The notes under the pieces were generated by a model. The model ran no database searches. It had not been told where the DNA came from and saw only the letters and a program-made list of their open reading frames with translations. The position numbers were made by a program, and so were the translations under genes. Of a stretch of 50,463 nt of DNA, positions 27,901 through 35,487 are shown piece by piece (the stretch's first letter is position 1; the number at the start of each line of letters is the position of its first letter). Source of the stretch: Acholeplasmatales bacterium (lineage in GTDB: Bacteria; Bacillota_I; Bacilli_A; Acholeplasmatales; Anaeroplasmataceae); contig JAFXXC010000075.1 in NCBI GenBank assembly GCA_017542485.1, positions 1 through 50,463 of the forward strand. Reading direction: 5' to 3'.

Positions 27901-29409
27901 AATAATTATCAAGAAACACCATATGAAACTGATAATTTAACTGGTACAACAGATACATTAACTAATGGTGAAGTAAAAACATATGAAGGATTTACATCAC
28001 CAACTATTACACAAGTTAATATTAATGGTGCTGGAACTAGTGTTATTAAGTTATATTATGAAAGAAATAGTTATGATTTATCATTAAGTATTAATAATGA
28101 AAAGGCTGGAACTATTACTGGTGCTGGAACTTATAAATATGGCAAAGAAATAACTATTACAGCCGAAACAAATCCAGGTTATACATTTAATGGTTGGTAT
28201 TTAAATAATTCATTATATGAAGAAGGATCTTCATTTATTTATATACTTGGTGCAACAAATGTTTCATTTGAAGCTAGATATACGGCTAATAAGTATACAA
28301 TCACAATTGATAACCAAGCTACTGGAGTAACAATTTCTGGTGTAACTAGTGGAAATGAATATGATTATGATAGTCAAATAGTACTTACTGCAACAAATAT
28401 TCCTGATGGTTATACAATTAAATGGAGTAGAAGTGATGGTTCATTCTATGTTAAAAAAAGTATTACATTTAATGTTCCGCTTGGTAATATAACAATTACA
28501 ACAACTATTGTTTTAATTCCGTATACAAGAAATGGTAATAAAATCTATTTTGGAACATATCCACAAACTAAAGTATATGCAACAACAGAAAATGGCTTAT
28601 CTTCGATTACATTTGATGGGACATGGAGTTCTTATAAATCGTTTTCACAGTCTAGTCTTACGTATTATAAAGATGTAGATACAAATAATGATGGCATATA
28701 TGATTATAGAGGTGTTTATTTAACTATGTATAGATCGGAAGATATTTTTTTGAATGACACTACCTCTTCAAATACATATCAAGATGATAATGGTTATACA
28801 AAAAATAAAATCTATTGGTTTAGATATGACCCAATCGAATGGGATATTCTATTTGAATCAAATGGTAAGGTACTAATATTATCTAATTTAATACTTGATT
28901 CACAAGAATATAATCCAAGTAATAGCTATGATGAATATAAACATAATGGTGGTACAGGATATACAAATAATTATGAATTGTCATATGTTAGAAAATTCTT
29001 AAATGATATATTCTACAATACAGCATTCAATGATTTGCAAAAAACATTAATAGAAACTACAACAGTTAATAATTCAGCACCTACAACTGCAAATAACCCC
29101 AATTATTATACATGTAATAAAACAAAAGATAATATATTCATGTTATCTTATAGTGAAGTAACAAGTAGTACTTATGGATTAAACTCTACCTCATTAAGAA
29201 AAGCAAATGGGTCAGATTATTCAAAATGTCAAGGGCTATTTGTATCTACATCAAGTTCAACTTTAGGTTATAGTTATTGGTGGCTTCGTTCGCCTGTTAG
29301 CAATTCTGCCTGCTATGCTTGTGTCGTTAATTGCGATGGTACTATCACTCAATACAGTGTATACAACACTAGTATCGGTGTTCGTCCAGCTTGTTGGATT
29401 AATCTATAA
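25000..29409 (+). CDS. Surface lipoprotein with InlB-type repeats and a DUF6273-like C-terminal domain
   Basis: 1469 residues. A lipoprotein signal with lipobox LASC (C23) is followed by a Ser/Thr/Asn linker. Next come InlB/Flg_new repeats (TVTWKNYDGEVLETDTNVEYG units) and a second kind of repeat, YKVEHYLQNLDD...YNLTGTTDT-like, present twice (about 27406-27846 and 27847-28290). The C-terminal domain (from about 28512) reads NKIYFGTYPQT...WRYDPIEW-like...YWWLRSP...GVRPACWINL, the DUF6273 pattern, thought to have a C-type-lectin-like or formylglycine-enzyme-like fold. The last ~40 residues are nearly all NNY codons rich in S, N, C, Y, A, T and V, as in retroelement-diversified proteins. It probably binds surface ligands. 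Start ATG 25000 follows AAGGAG, and the promoter is 49 bases upstream. Confidence 0.85.
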   Translation: MIKAKRIILVFVSLFIIIILASCGVSTINNYNNTPSTSGNNNSTPNTSDNISSGDTNQSTNEDKYYTITFKNDNGDILLSDSYKEGSTPIYNGIPTKENTAEYTFTFSGWNPSIITVTKDCEYVATYTATKNKYTVTWKNYDGEVLETDTNVEYGTRPSYDGDTPTKESNAEYTYTFDKWSPEIVDVIGDATYIATFKNDKNTYTYTFFDEDGITPLKEEIIEYGNTIVPPSNPTKESNAQYSYEFDGWYTSKDGGIKVESFGIISSDIEYYARYNNSINTYTVTWKNYNGEVLETDTNVRYGTQPSYDGETPTKSTDAEYTYLFDKWSPEITIVIGDTEYIATYTSTKNKYTVIWKNYDGEVLETDTNVEYGSMPSYDGDTPLKPQDDTYYYSFSGWTPTKENVTGNIEYIATFSKTSIPYYTITFKDYDETILQSLNVKEGTLPTYNKSNPTRLNDDNYSYEFLDWNEEIVVATENKVYVAIYKKTDLPYSIIIDLNGGLSNTTKLQFKTDNVSKDILPFDLTKKGYVFKGYELNGNKVFDEIGNTINSFDNQSEMTFKAIFDESIKLTIYYTLSGNTYTELFEELGDISKTSTYKFNTYVDLHAYPNEGYTFVGWYNNGYVLSNEKDYKYMMWDEDFTIEARFKYTSYKLNVWSNNYDLGQVMIREGYSQTFYNEETLNEYYTQSVTIAAYTKSDIRFLGWYNELNQLVSTNAVYQFTMPNKNYKLEAKWNNFNITYDIDGGINNENNPTYYDVDMENITLLEPTKDGYTFIGFEYNGNVITEINTSNICHMELKALWTANTNTAYKVEHYLQNLDDDNYPSTPYETDNLTGTTDTQTAGSVKTYEGFISPTITQVNINGDGSTVIKLNYTRNSYDLSLNVNNEKAGSITDVSGIYKYGKEITIKAETNPGYTFNGWYDGDNQVSPLETYTFNMPASNLSYTAKWTANTNTTYKVEHYLQNLDDNNYQETPYETDNLTGTTDTLTNGEVKTYEGFTSPTITQVNINGAGTSVIKLYYERNSYDLSLSINNEKAGTITGAGTYKYGKEITITAETNPGYTFNGWYLNNSLYEEGSSFIYILGATNVSFEARYTANKYTITIDNQATGVTISGVTSGNEYDYDSQIVLTATNIPDGYTIKWSRSDGSFYVKKSITFNVPLGNITITTTIVLIPYTRNGNKIYFGTYPQTKVYATTENGLSSITFDGTWSSYKSFSQSSLTYYKDVDTNNDGIYDYRGVYLTMYRSEDIFLNDTTSSNTYQDDNGYTKNKIYWFRYDPIEWDILFESNGKVLILSNLILDSQEYNPSNSYDEYKHNGGTGYTNNYELSYVRKFLNDIFYNTAFNDLQKTLIETTTVNNSAPTTANNPNYYTCNKTKDNIFMLSYSEVTSSTYGLNSTSLRKANGSDYSKCQGLFVSTSSSTLGYSYWWLRSPVSNSACYACVVNCDGTITQYSVYNTSIGVRPACWINL
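29281..29400 (+). other. Candidate DGR-type variable region at the gene end
   Basis: This stretch holds WLRSP...GVRPACWI. It is 44% G+C against 32% in the preceding 120 bases (counted), uses CGT rather than AGA for arginine, and consists largely of codons ending in C or T (AGC, AAT, TCT, GCC, TGC, TAT, ACT, ATC, TAC, AGT). These fit adenine-directed mutation of AAC/AAT codons. No template repeat or reverse transcriptase was found in the window. Confidence 0.5.
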
Positions 29410-29434
29410 AATAACTCTAGAGGGGTAATCAAAC

Positions 29435-29481
29435 GGTCTTGGCCTAATCGAAGAAGGCGTTAGTCTTTCTAGGCCAAGACC
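29435..29481. other. 12-bp perfect inverted repeat downstream of the variable region
   Basis: GGTCTTGGCCTA (29435-29446) and TAGGCCAAGACC (29470-29481) with a 23-base spacer, 26 bases after the stop codon. It is followed by A-rich, not T-rich, sequence, so it is not an ordinary plus-strand terminator. Hairpins just after the variable region are a known requirement for homing in the Bordetella phage DGR. Confidence 0.7.
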
Positions 29482-29515
29482 AAAAATAAAATACAAAAGG
29501 GGAAAATATAGAGTT

Positions 29516-30091
29516 ATGAAAAATTTTAAAATGCCTATAAAATCTAATCTAAAAAGTAGAATATCAACAATTAATAATGCATTTGCAATTAGTATTATTC
29601 CGTATGTACCACCACAAGAAGAAGTGTTAGAAGAGTATTATAATGAACTGAAAATAGAACCAAAACAATGTGGATATTGTCTTACAAAAGGTGCTAAAAC
29701 TGTAGATCATATTTTTCCTGTTGTGAAAGATGGACTTCCATTTGGATATTTAACAGATATAAATAATTTAATTCCATGTTGCAAAGATTGTAATAGCAAA
29801 AAAGGTGGAAAATTATTTAAGGATTGGTATAAATCTAAAGAAAACATAAAAAGGTTAAAAGAACTTAAATTAAATGAAACCACAATAAATGAAAGATATA
29901 ATATAATCAGTGATTATATAAAAAAACATGAAAAGCAGTATGATTTCGAGAAAATTATTGGAAAAGAAAAATGGGACGAATTCGTTCGAAGAAAAAACAA
30001 AATGACAGAATTATTGGAAGATAATCAAAAATTTTGCGATGAATTAAATGAAATTATTTGGAATTACATAATTGGTAGTAATGCTAATTAA
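29516..30091 (+). CDS. HNH endonuclease family protein
   Basis: 191 residues. The HNH/zinc core is clear: CGYCLTKGAKTVDHIFPV (CxxC and the catalytic DH), NNLIPCCKDCNSKKGGK (second cysteine pair and N). The N-terminal RISTINNAFAISIIPYVPPQEEVLEEY segment matches a family of about 200-residue HNH proteins often found beside DNA methyltransferases and predicted to be restriction enzymes. No methyltransferase is seen here, so a restriction role is unproven. The C-terminal half is helical and charged. The ATG follows a weak site (GGGGAAAA 10 or more bases upstream). It stands alone between the hairpin and a long non-coding stretch. Confidence 0.8.
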   Translation: MKNFKMPIKSNLKSRISTINNAFAISIIPYVPPQEEVLEEYYNELKIEPKQCGYCLTKGAKTVDHIFPVVKDGLPFGYLTDINNLIPCCKDCNSKKGGKLFKDWYKSKENIKRLKELKLNETTINERYNIISDYIKKHEKQYDFEKIIGKEKWDEFVRRKNKMTELLEDNQKFCDELNEIIWNYIIGSNAN

Positions 30092-30355
30092 TCATTTCTA
30101 TTATCATTTATTCTGACAATTATATTTAGAGTATTAAAAAACTGAAAAACAGCAAAATCGATCTAGTTGATATTTGTGAATACGGTCTAAAAAAGTCCTC
30201 GGCGATCTAATTTTAAGCCTAAAAAATACCAGTTTTGGTGTCCGGAAGGTGTCCGAAGATTTCAAAAAACAGCTTAACAGAGCCAGTTAATCAAATAGTT
30301 GTATTATCTAAGCGTTAATTGTTTGATTATTATAATTGCAAAGAAAAAGATATTA

Positions 30356-30380
30356 AGCAGGACTTCTCACCCTGCTTTTT
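30356..30380 (+). terminator. Terminator in the gap after the HNH gene
   Basis: AGCAGG / CCTGCT stem with a 9-base loop followed by a T tract. It lies 265 bases after the HNH stop, so it may end a small RNA. Confidence 0.75.
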
Positions 30381-30443
30381 AATTTTTGTGAAAAAATGTG
30401 ATTAATTTGGCTAAAATTGTTTAATTATAGTAAAGAAAGTGAT

Positions 30444-30475
30444 TTGAATTATTATTAGATAAAATGTGATATTAT
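30444..30475 (+). promoter_or_regulatory. Possible promoter of the Cthe_2159-type lipoprotein
   Basis: TTGAAT (30444-30449), 20-bp spacer, TATTAT (30470-30475), 30 bases before the ATG, with GGAGG just upstream of the start. The spacer is long. Confidence 0.4.
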
Positions 30476-30504
30476 AAGGCTACTAAAACCTATGGAGGTA
30501 GCTT

Positions 30505-33309
30505 ATGAGAAAAAAAGGATTGATTAAAAAAATTTCATTTTTATTTGGAATTATAGGATGTTTATTTACTTTAGGTAGTTGTACTATTTCAACTGATAAT
30601 AGTACTGATTCATCTTCAATAAGTCAAAATACAACTAGCACTGATGCTGTTAGAACTAGTCAAAGTAGTATTACAAGTAGCACAACTAATCAAATTACAA
30701 CTACAACAGCTACAACAACTAATTCAGTAGTTGATGGCTATCAAGCAAATTTTATATGTGATGAAAATGTCAGTGTTACTATTTTTGATACTCAAGATAT
30801 GACAGCATCTGGATATGAATCAACTATAGCTTATAGTAGAGATTCTGAAACTGGAGAAAAGGTATCTGATGGAACTGGACAAATAAATTTTATATTATCT
30901 TTTAGTGATGGTTATGAACTTGATAATATTGTTATTAACCCAACATCAGGATATAAAAATTTAAAAGGCTCAGCGGATACTGGAGTAGAAAATGGTTATA
31001 GAATAACAAAGATAACAAGTGATTTAAGTGTTACAATCACATCAAAAGAAATTGGTACAAATAGCAGTACAGAAGGATATAATTGTGTATTTAACTTAAG
31101 TCATTGTAAAGTTTATATTTATGATACACAAGATGTCTCAGGTGATGGTACTTTATCTACAACTGCAATATCAAAGGATGGCACAACAGGTGCTGAATTA
31201 AATGATGGTACAGGACAGGTTAATTTTAAAGTTGTATGTGATGACAATTATGAAATTGATACTTCATGTATTAATATTTCAGGAAGTTATGCTAACTTAA
31301 AATCAATATCTGATGGAGTATTTAGGATAACAAAGATTTCAAGCGATTTAGTAATAAATATAGAAGCAGTAGAATCTGGTTCTTTACCAGAAAAAGTTAC
31401 AGAATTTAGTGTTGTTACATCATATAATAATACTGATTATACTTTAACAGGAAGTGCATCTTTAGGTTCATTTTTATATGAATATAATAATGGCATTTTA
31501 ACTATTGAAGCAGAAGAAAATTTAGAATTAACTATTGGTGGTGATTATTATGGATCAATAATTGTTAATTCTTTAAGTGATGTTTCTATCAATTTAAATG
31601 GAGTTAATATTACATCAGATAGTATTTGTCCTTTATATATTAATAGTTCTGGAAATACTGAAATATCTATTAAGAAGAGTACAACAAATACTATTAGAGA
31701 TAATAGGGAATTAGTTAGTAGTGATAGTACAACAGATGTTTCTGCGAGTCTTTATGTTACTGGTGATTTAAAACTAAAGGGTTCTGGTGAATTATATATT
31801 TATTCTGCTAATAATAACGGAATCCATTGTAAAGATGATTTAGAATCTCAAAAGTTGACATTAACAATTAATGTAGTAGATAATGCTTTTAAGGGCAATG
31901 ATAGTGTAACAATAAATGATGGTACATATACATTAATTTCAAGACAAGGTGATGGTATTAAAACAAGTAATTCTAGTTTATCCTCATCAAATGTTCAAAA
32001 AGGAACAATTAATATTTTAGGTGGTAGCATAAATATATATTCAGCTTGTGATGGAATTGATTCAGCATATGATGTAAATATATCTGGTGATGCTTTAATT
32101 AATATATATACAGATAAATATTCTACATATTCAGAAGAAGTAACATACACTACTGATTCAGTTTATTATATAAGAAATACATCTACAAATTATAAATATT
32201 CAATTTATTATTATAATTCAACAACTAATGAATATGTTTGGAAAAATTCTTCAACTTATACTACAGTAACAAGTGGAGGTATGGGAAGAAGTACTACATA
32301 CTATTATTATCAAATTGATAAACCTTCTGGTTATGATAAAATGATAATTTATTATTATACATCTAGCCAATCACAAGAAAGTGATGCAACTTATTATTTA
32401 AAATCATCAGTATTAACAGTTAATGATAATTACGATACTATTTATTATAGTAATTCTTCATTTAAATATACAAATTATACTACACAATCTCAACAAGGGA
32501 TGGGTGGTATGCAAGATGGTAATACTGATAAGGGTGAATATTCAACTAAAGGAATAAAAGCAGATAATCAAATTACAATAATTAGTGGAACAATAAATAT
32601 AAAATCATATGATGATGCAATTCATGCAAATAATGATACTACACTTGAATCTGGTGTTACACCTTTGGGAAATATAACAATAAATGGTGGAACTGTAACA
32701 GTTTATTCTAATGATGATGGTATTCACGCAGATGGAATATTAACAATAAATAATGGAAGTATAACAGTATCTTATAGTTATGAAGGATTAGAAGGTAATA
32801 AAATAGTCATTAATGGTGGAAATATTAATGTTACATCAAATGATGATGGATTTAATTCTACATTATCTACAGGATCTTATGGAATTACAATAAATGGTGG
32901 TTATATATATGTTTATGCAGGTGGTGATGGTCTTGATGCCAATACTACTACATCATATGGTGGAATATTATTTAATGGTGGACACACAATAGTTATTTCA
33001 ACATCTGGTGGTAATTCATGCATTGATACTGAACAAGGATATAAATATCAAGCAGGATATGTTATTGCTATGTGTCCTCAGGGCATGACTCAGGAGGTAA
33101 CTAAGGTATCAGGTGGAACATATATATCAAGTAGTATGTCACTTACTAAAGATTATTATTTAACTGTATCAGGATTAGCAGTAATAAAAATGCCAACATC
33201 TATCAGTAATGGATTTGTGTTTGCATTAGGTAATTCAAATACAAAATTTAGTCAATCTAATACATCAACTTACGATGTTGATTCTAATGGTATTTATTGG
33301 CTTGTATAA
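30505..33309 (+). CDS. Lipoprotein with Cthe_2159-type carbohydrate-binding beta-helix domain
   Basis: 934 residues. A lipobox LGSC (C26) and a Ser/Thr linker are followed by two similar small domains (FICDENVSVTIFDTQDM and FNLSHCKVYIYDTQDVS). A large parallel beta-helix follows: YGSIIVNSLSDVSINLNGVNI, GSGELYIYSANNNGIHCKDDL, GDGIKTSN, CDGIDSAYDVNI, DDAIHANND, DDGIHADG, GDGLDANTT. Repeated D-D/G-G-I/L-x-x loops are the mark of the Cthe_2159 family, whose founder binds polygalacturonic acid and cellulose and resembles polysaccharide lyase 9. About 150 residues rich in Tyr and Ser interrupt the helix near residues 540-680. With the pectate lyase gene it supports a pectin-using lifestyle. Whether it is catalytic is unknown. 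Confidence 0.85.
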   Translation: MRKKGLIKKISFLFGIIGCLFTLGSCTISTDNSTDSSSISQNTTSTDAVRTSQSSITSSTTNQITTTTATTTNSVVDGYQANFICDENVSVTIFDTQDMTASGYESTIAYSRDSETGEKVSDGTGQINFILSFSDGYELDNIVINPTSGYKNLKGSADTGVENGYRITKITSDLSVTITSKEIGTNSSTEGYNCVFNLSHCKVYIYDTQDVSGDGTLSTTAISKDGTTGAELNDGTGQVNFKVVCDDNYEIDTSCINISGSYANLKSISDGVFRITKISSDLVINIEAVESGSLPEKVTEFSVVTSYNNTDYTLTGSASLGSFLYEYNNGILTIEAEENLELTIGGDYYGSIIVNSLSDVSINLNGVNITSDSICPLYINSSGNTEISIKKSTTNTIRDNRELVSSDSTTDVSASLYVTGDLKLKGSGELYIYSANNNGIHCKDDLESQKLTLTINVVDNAFKGNDSVTINDGTYTLISRQGDGIKTSNSSLSSSNVQKGTINILGGSINIYSACDGIDSAYDVNISGDALINIYTDKYSTYSEEVTYTTDSVYYIRNTSTNYKYSIYYYNSTTNEYVWKNSSTYTTVTSGGMGRSTTYYYYQIDKPSGYDKMIIYYYTSSQSQESDATYYLKSSVLTVNDNYDTIYYSNSSFKYTNYTTQSQQGMGGMQDGNTDKGEYSTKGIKADNQITIISGTINIKSYDDAIHANNDTTLESGVTPLGNITINGGTVTVYSNDDGIHADGILTINNGSITVSYSYEGLEGNKIVINGGNINVTSNDDGFNSTLSTGSYGITINGGYIYVYAGGDGLDANTTTSYGGILFNGGHTIVISTSGGNSCIDTEQGYKYQAGYVIAMCPQGMTQEVTKVSGGTYISSSMSLTKDYYLTVSGLAVIKMPTSISNGFVFALGNSNTKFSQSNTSTYDVDSNGIYWLV

Positions 33310-33320
33310 TATATTTTAAG

Positions 33321-33347
33321 AGCTCATTTAAAAATGAGCTTTTTTTA
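33321..33347 (+). terminator. Terminator after the Cthe_2159-type gene
   Basis: AGCTCATTT / AATGAGCT stem followed by seven T. Confidence 0.9.
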
Positions 33348-33379
33348 ATGATAATGATTATTTCAATATTAAAATAAAC

Positions 33380-33408
33380 TTGACTTTTATATTATATATA
33401 AGTATAAT
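33380..33408 (+). promoter_or_regulatory. Promoter of yceD-rpmF
   Basis: TTGACT (33380-33385), exact 17-bp spacer, TATAAT (33403-33408); the start codon is 23 bases downstream. Confidence 0.85.
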
Positions 33409-33430
33409 TAATCAGGCTGAGGTGATTTTC

Positions 33431-33889
33431 ATGAAGTGGGCTTTAGCACAGTTGAATAAAATATCTATGCCATATACTTTTGAAGAAAGTTTGGATTTAT
33501 CTGAATTAATTGGTTTTGAGAATATTAAAACTATTGATGATGTATTGATTAAAACTACTATTAGAGAATATGGTGAGGATACATATCAGTGTAATTTTGT
33601 TATTTCTCTTAATATGGGACTTGAAGATTCTGTATCACTTGAAATAATTGATTACAAGATTGAGACAGAAGCAACTGAACTATATACTACTAATCAAGAA
33701 ATAGCTGATGCTACAATAATTGAGACAAATACTTTAGATACTAAAGAAGCTATTATAGCAGCTATTTTATCTGAAAAGCCTGTATCAATATCTAATCATG
33801 ATTATGTTGATGATTCTGTTGATGATATTGAAGATAGTGAAGAAGATAAAATTAATCCAGCATTTGCCTCACTTAAAGATTTGTTATAG
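33431..33889 (+). CDS. yceD: YceD (DUF177) family protein
   Basis: 152 residues. It lies 11 bases upstream of rpmF, the nearly universal place of DUF177 proteins, which are linked to 23S rRNA accumulation and ribosome assembly. The sequence is acidic, with [11 protein letters not shown] near the start, [21 protein letters not shown] in the middle, and the usual [15 protein letters not shown] ending. The start is ATG 33431, since GAGGTGA is 7 bases upstream and the promoter -35 box would lie inside any longer reading. Confidence 0.85.
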   Translation: MKWALAQLNKISMPYTFEESLDLSELIGFENIKTIDDVLIKTTIREYGEDTYQCNFVISLNMGLEDSVSLEIIDYKIETEATELYTTNQEIADATIIETNTLDTKEAIIAAILSEKPVSISNHDYVDDSVDDIEDSEEDKINPAFASLKDLL

Positions 33890-33900
33890 GAGGATTAGAA

Positions 33901-34098
33901 ATGGCAGTTCCTTTTAGAAGAGTTTCTAAGATGAAGAAGAGACAAAGACGTTCTCACTTAGCTCTATCAGTACCTGGAATGATTACTTGTCCTAACTGTG
34001 GTGAATTAACATTATCTCATAGAGTATGTGGTAATTGTGGATTCTACAATGGTAAGCAAGTTGTTACTCCAAAGGCTAAAAAAGATGATGCAGAATAA
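33901..34098 (+). CDS. rpmF: 50S ribosomal protein L32
   Basis: 65 residues. [20 protein letters not shown] and a zinc ribbon of the CPNC...CGNC type (both cysteine pairs kept) identify L32 of the zinc-binding form. AGGAGG lies just upstream. It is co-transcribed with yceD and closed by a terminator. Confidence 0.96.
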   Translation: MAVPFRRVSKMKKRQRRSHLALSVPGMITCPNCGELTLSHRVCGNCGFYNGKQVVTPKAKKDDAE

Positions 34099-34117
34099 TT
34101 AAATATTCGCAAATAGA

Positions 34118-34147
34118 AATAGACACTGGGGTGTCTATTTTCTATTT
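34118..34147 (+). terminator. Terminator after rpmF
   Basis: AATAGACAC / GTGTCTATT stem with TGGG loop, extended by outer AAATAG/CTATTT pairing, then T-rich. Confidence 0.85.
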
Positions 34148-34182
34148 ATAGAGATTGTGATATAATCAAGTGGGTGTTATAT

Positions 34183-35106
34183 ATGTATGTACATAAGAGC
34201 GTTTTATTAAATGAAGCAATAGAAAATTTAAATATAAATCCTGATGGAATTTATGTCGATGCCACAACTGGTGGTGGTGGTCATTCTAAGGAAATATTAA
34301 AAAGACTAAAGAATGGTCATTTGTATTGTTTTGATCAGGATGATTATGCTATATCTAGGGCAAATGAGGTTTTAAGTGAAGTTGGTAGTAATTATACTTT
34401 TATCAAATCTAATTTTGTTAATTTGAAAAGTGAATTAAATAAACTAGGTGTAGATAGAATTGATGGTATTTTATATGATTTAGGTGTTTCATCTTTTCAA
34501 CTTGATATACCAGAAAGAGGATTTTCTTATAATTATGATGCTCCACTTGATATGAGAATGAATCAAGAATCAGAGGTTACTGCTGAATATATAGTTAATA
34601 ATTATTCTTTAGAAGAACTATCTAATATTTTTTATAGATATGGTGAAGATCCAAATAGTAGAATGGTTGCTAAAGGAATAGTTGAAACAAGAAAAAATAA
34701 GAAAATTAGTACTACCTTTGAACTTGTTGAGGTAATAAAAAAATCATTACCACAAAAGGTTTTAAATAGTAAAGGGCACCCTGCTAAAAGAATATTTCAG
34801 GCATTAAGAATTGCAGTAAATGATGAATTAAGAGTGTTTGAGGTATCTATTAATGATGCTTTAGATATGCTTAATAAAGATGGAAGAGCAGTTGTAATTA
34901 CATTCCATTCTTTAGAGGATAGGATTTGTAAAGTAGTATTTAAAGAAAGAAGTACTGTTAATGTTCCGAAAGGATTACCTATTAATAATATAAAAGAAGC
35001 AGATTATGAGCTTGTTAATAAACATCCTATATTACCTAGTGATGAGGAATTGGAATATAATAATAGGGCTCATAGTGCAAAAATGAGGGTTATAAAGAAA
35101 AGATAA
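34183..35106 (+). CDS. rsmH: 16S rRNA (cytosine-1402-N4) methyltransferase
   Basis: 307 residues. HKSVLLNEAI at the N-terminus, the SAM-binding YVDATTGGGGHS, DGILYDLGVSSFQLD, ERGFSY, PLDMRM, HPAKRIFQALRIAVNDEL and ITFHSLEDR are all RsmH hallmarks. It methylates C1402 in the ribosomal P site with SAM. ATG 34183 is preferred over GTG 34174 because family members start at this point. TATAAT lies at 34161-34166. Usually rsmH opens the division and cell-wall cluster after mraZ and before ftsL and penicillin-binding protein genes; here none of those follow. Confidence 0.95.
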   Translation: MYVHKSVLLNEAIENLNINPDGIYVDATTGGGGHSKEILKRLKNGHLYCFDQDDYAISRANEVLSEVGSNYTFIKSNFVNLKSELNKLGVDRIDGILYDLGVSSFQLDIPERGFSYNYDAPLDMRMNQESEVTAEYIVNNYSLEELSNIFYRYGEDPNSRMVAKGIVETRKNKKISTTFELVEVIKKSLPQKVLNSKGHPAKRIFQALRIAVNDELRVFEVSINDALDMLNKDGRAVVITFHSLEDRICKVVFKERSTVNVPKGLPINNIKEADYELVNKHPILPSDEELEYNNRAHSAKMRVIKKR

Positions 35107-35188
35107 AATATTATTAAATTATTATTTAATAAAATGATAAAGATGATATAATAAATTATGTTAAGAATAGAAGGGAAGGGTATAAAAA

Positions 35189-35467
35189 ATGAAAAGGAAT
35201 GTTACAATAGAAGCAATCGTTGGTTGTTGTGCGTTTATAGCATTAATGTGTGGAGGATTTTATTGGTTTTTCTCATTAATTGATGTACATTTTAATTTTT
35301 TAAACACAATCAAATGGATTTGTAGTATTATCTTAGTTGTAATTGCAGTTGTATGTGGTTGGATGTGGCTAAGAAATGCTAAAATGAACAACACTTTAAA
35401 AATTGTTTTAGAAGTATTGTTTGTTATATTTGCTATACTTGCAATTTGGGGATTCATTAAATACTAA
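35189..35467 (+). CDS. Small three-helix membrane protein
   Basis: 92 residues with three hydrophobic segments (about 8-30, 38-62 and 68-90), basic N-terminus MKRN, and AAGGGAAGGG upstream. I do not recognise a family. It sits between rsmH, where division genes would be expected, and a transglutaminase-like lipoprotein 20 bases downstream, with which it may be co-transcribed. Confidence 0.65.
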   Translation: MKRNVTIEAIVGCCAFIALMCGGFYWFFSLIDVHFNFLNTIKWICSIILVVIAVVCGWMWLRNAKMNNTLKIVLEVLFVIFAILAIWGFIKY

Positions 35468-35487
35468 TAAGAAAAAGGAGGGACGTT

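Larger units (their letters stand above)
30092..30504. other. Non-coding stretch with structured, less AT-rich segment
   Basis: No gene seen. Bases 30170-30270 are richer in G+C and contain GGTGTCCG twice, 11 bases apart (near 30238 and 30249). TAATCAAA (about 30288) and TTTGATTA (about 30322) form an inverted repeat. A terminator (30356-30380) and a promoter (30444-30475) follow. It could encode a small RNA. Confidence 0.5.

Noticed and set aside
29435..29481. Reading the 12-bp hairpin as a transcription terminator
   Set aside because: It is followed by AAAAATAAAA, not a T tract, and the loop is 23 bases.
30170..30300. Possible template repeat for the candidate variable region
   Set aside because: By eye it shares neither the WLRSP nor the GVRPA flanks with 29281-29400, so it cannot be the template.
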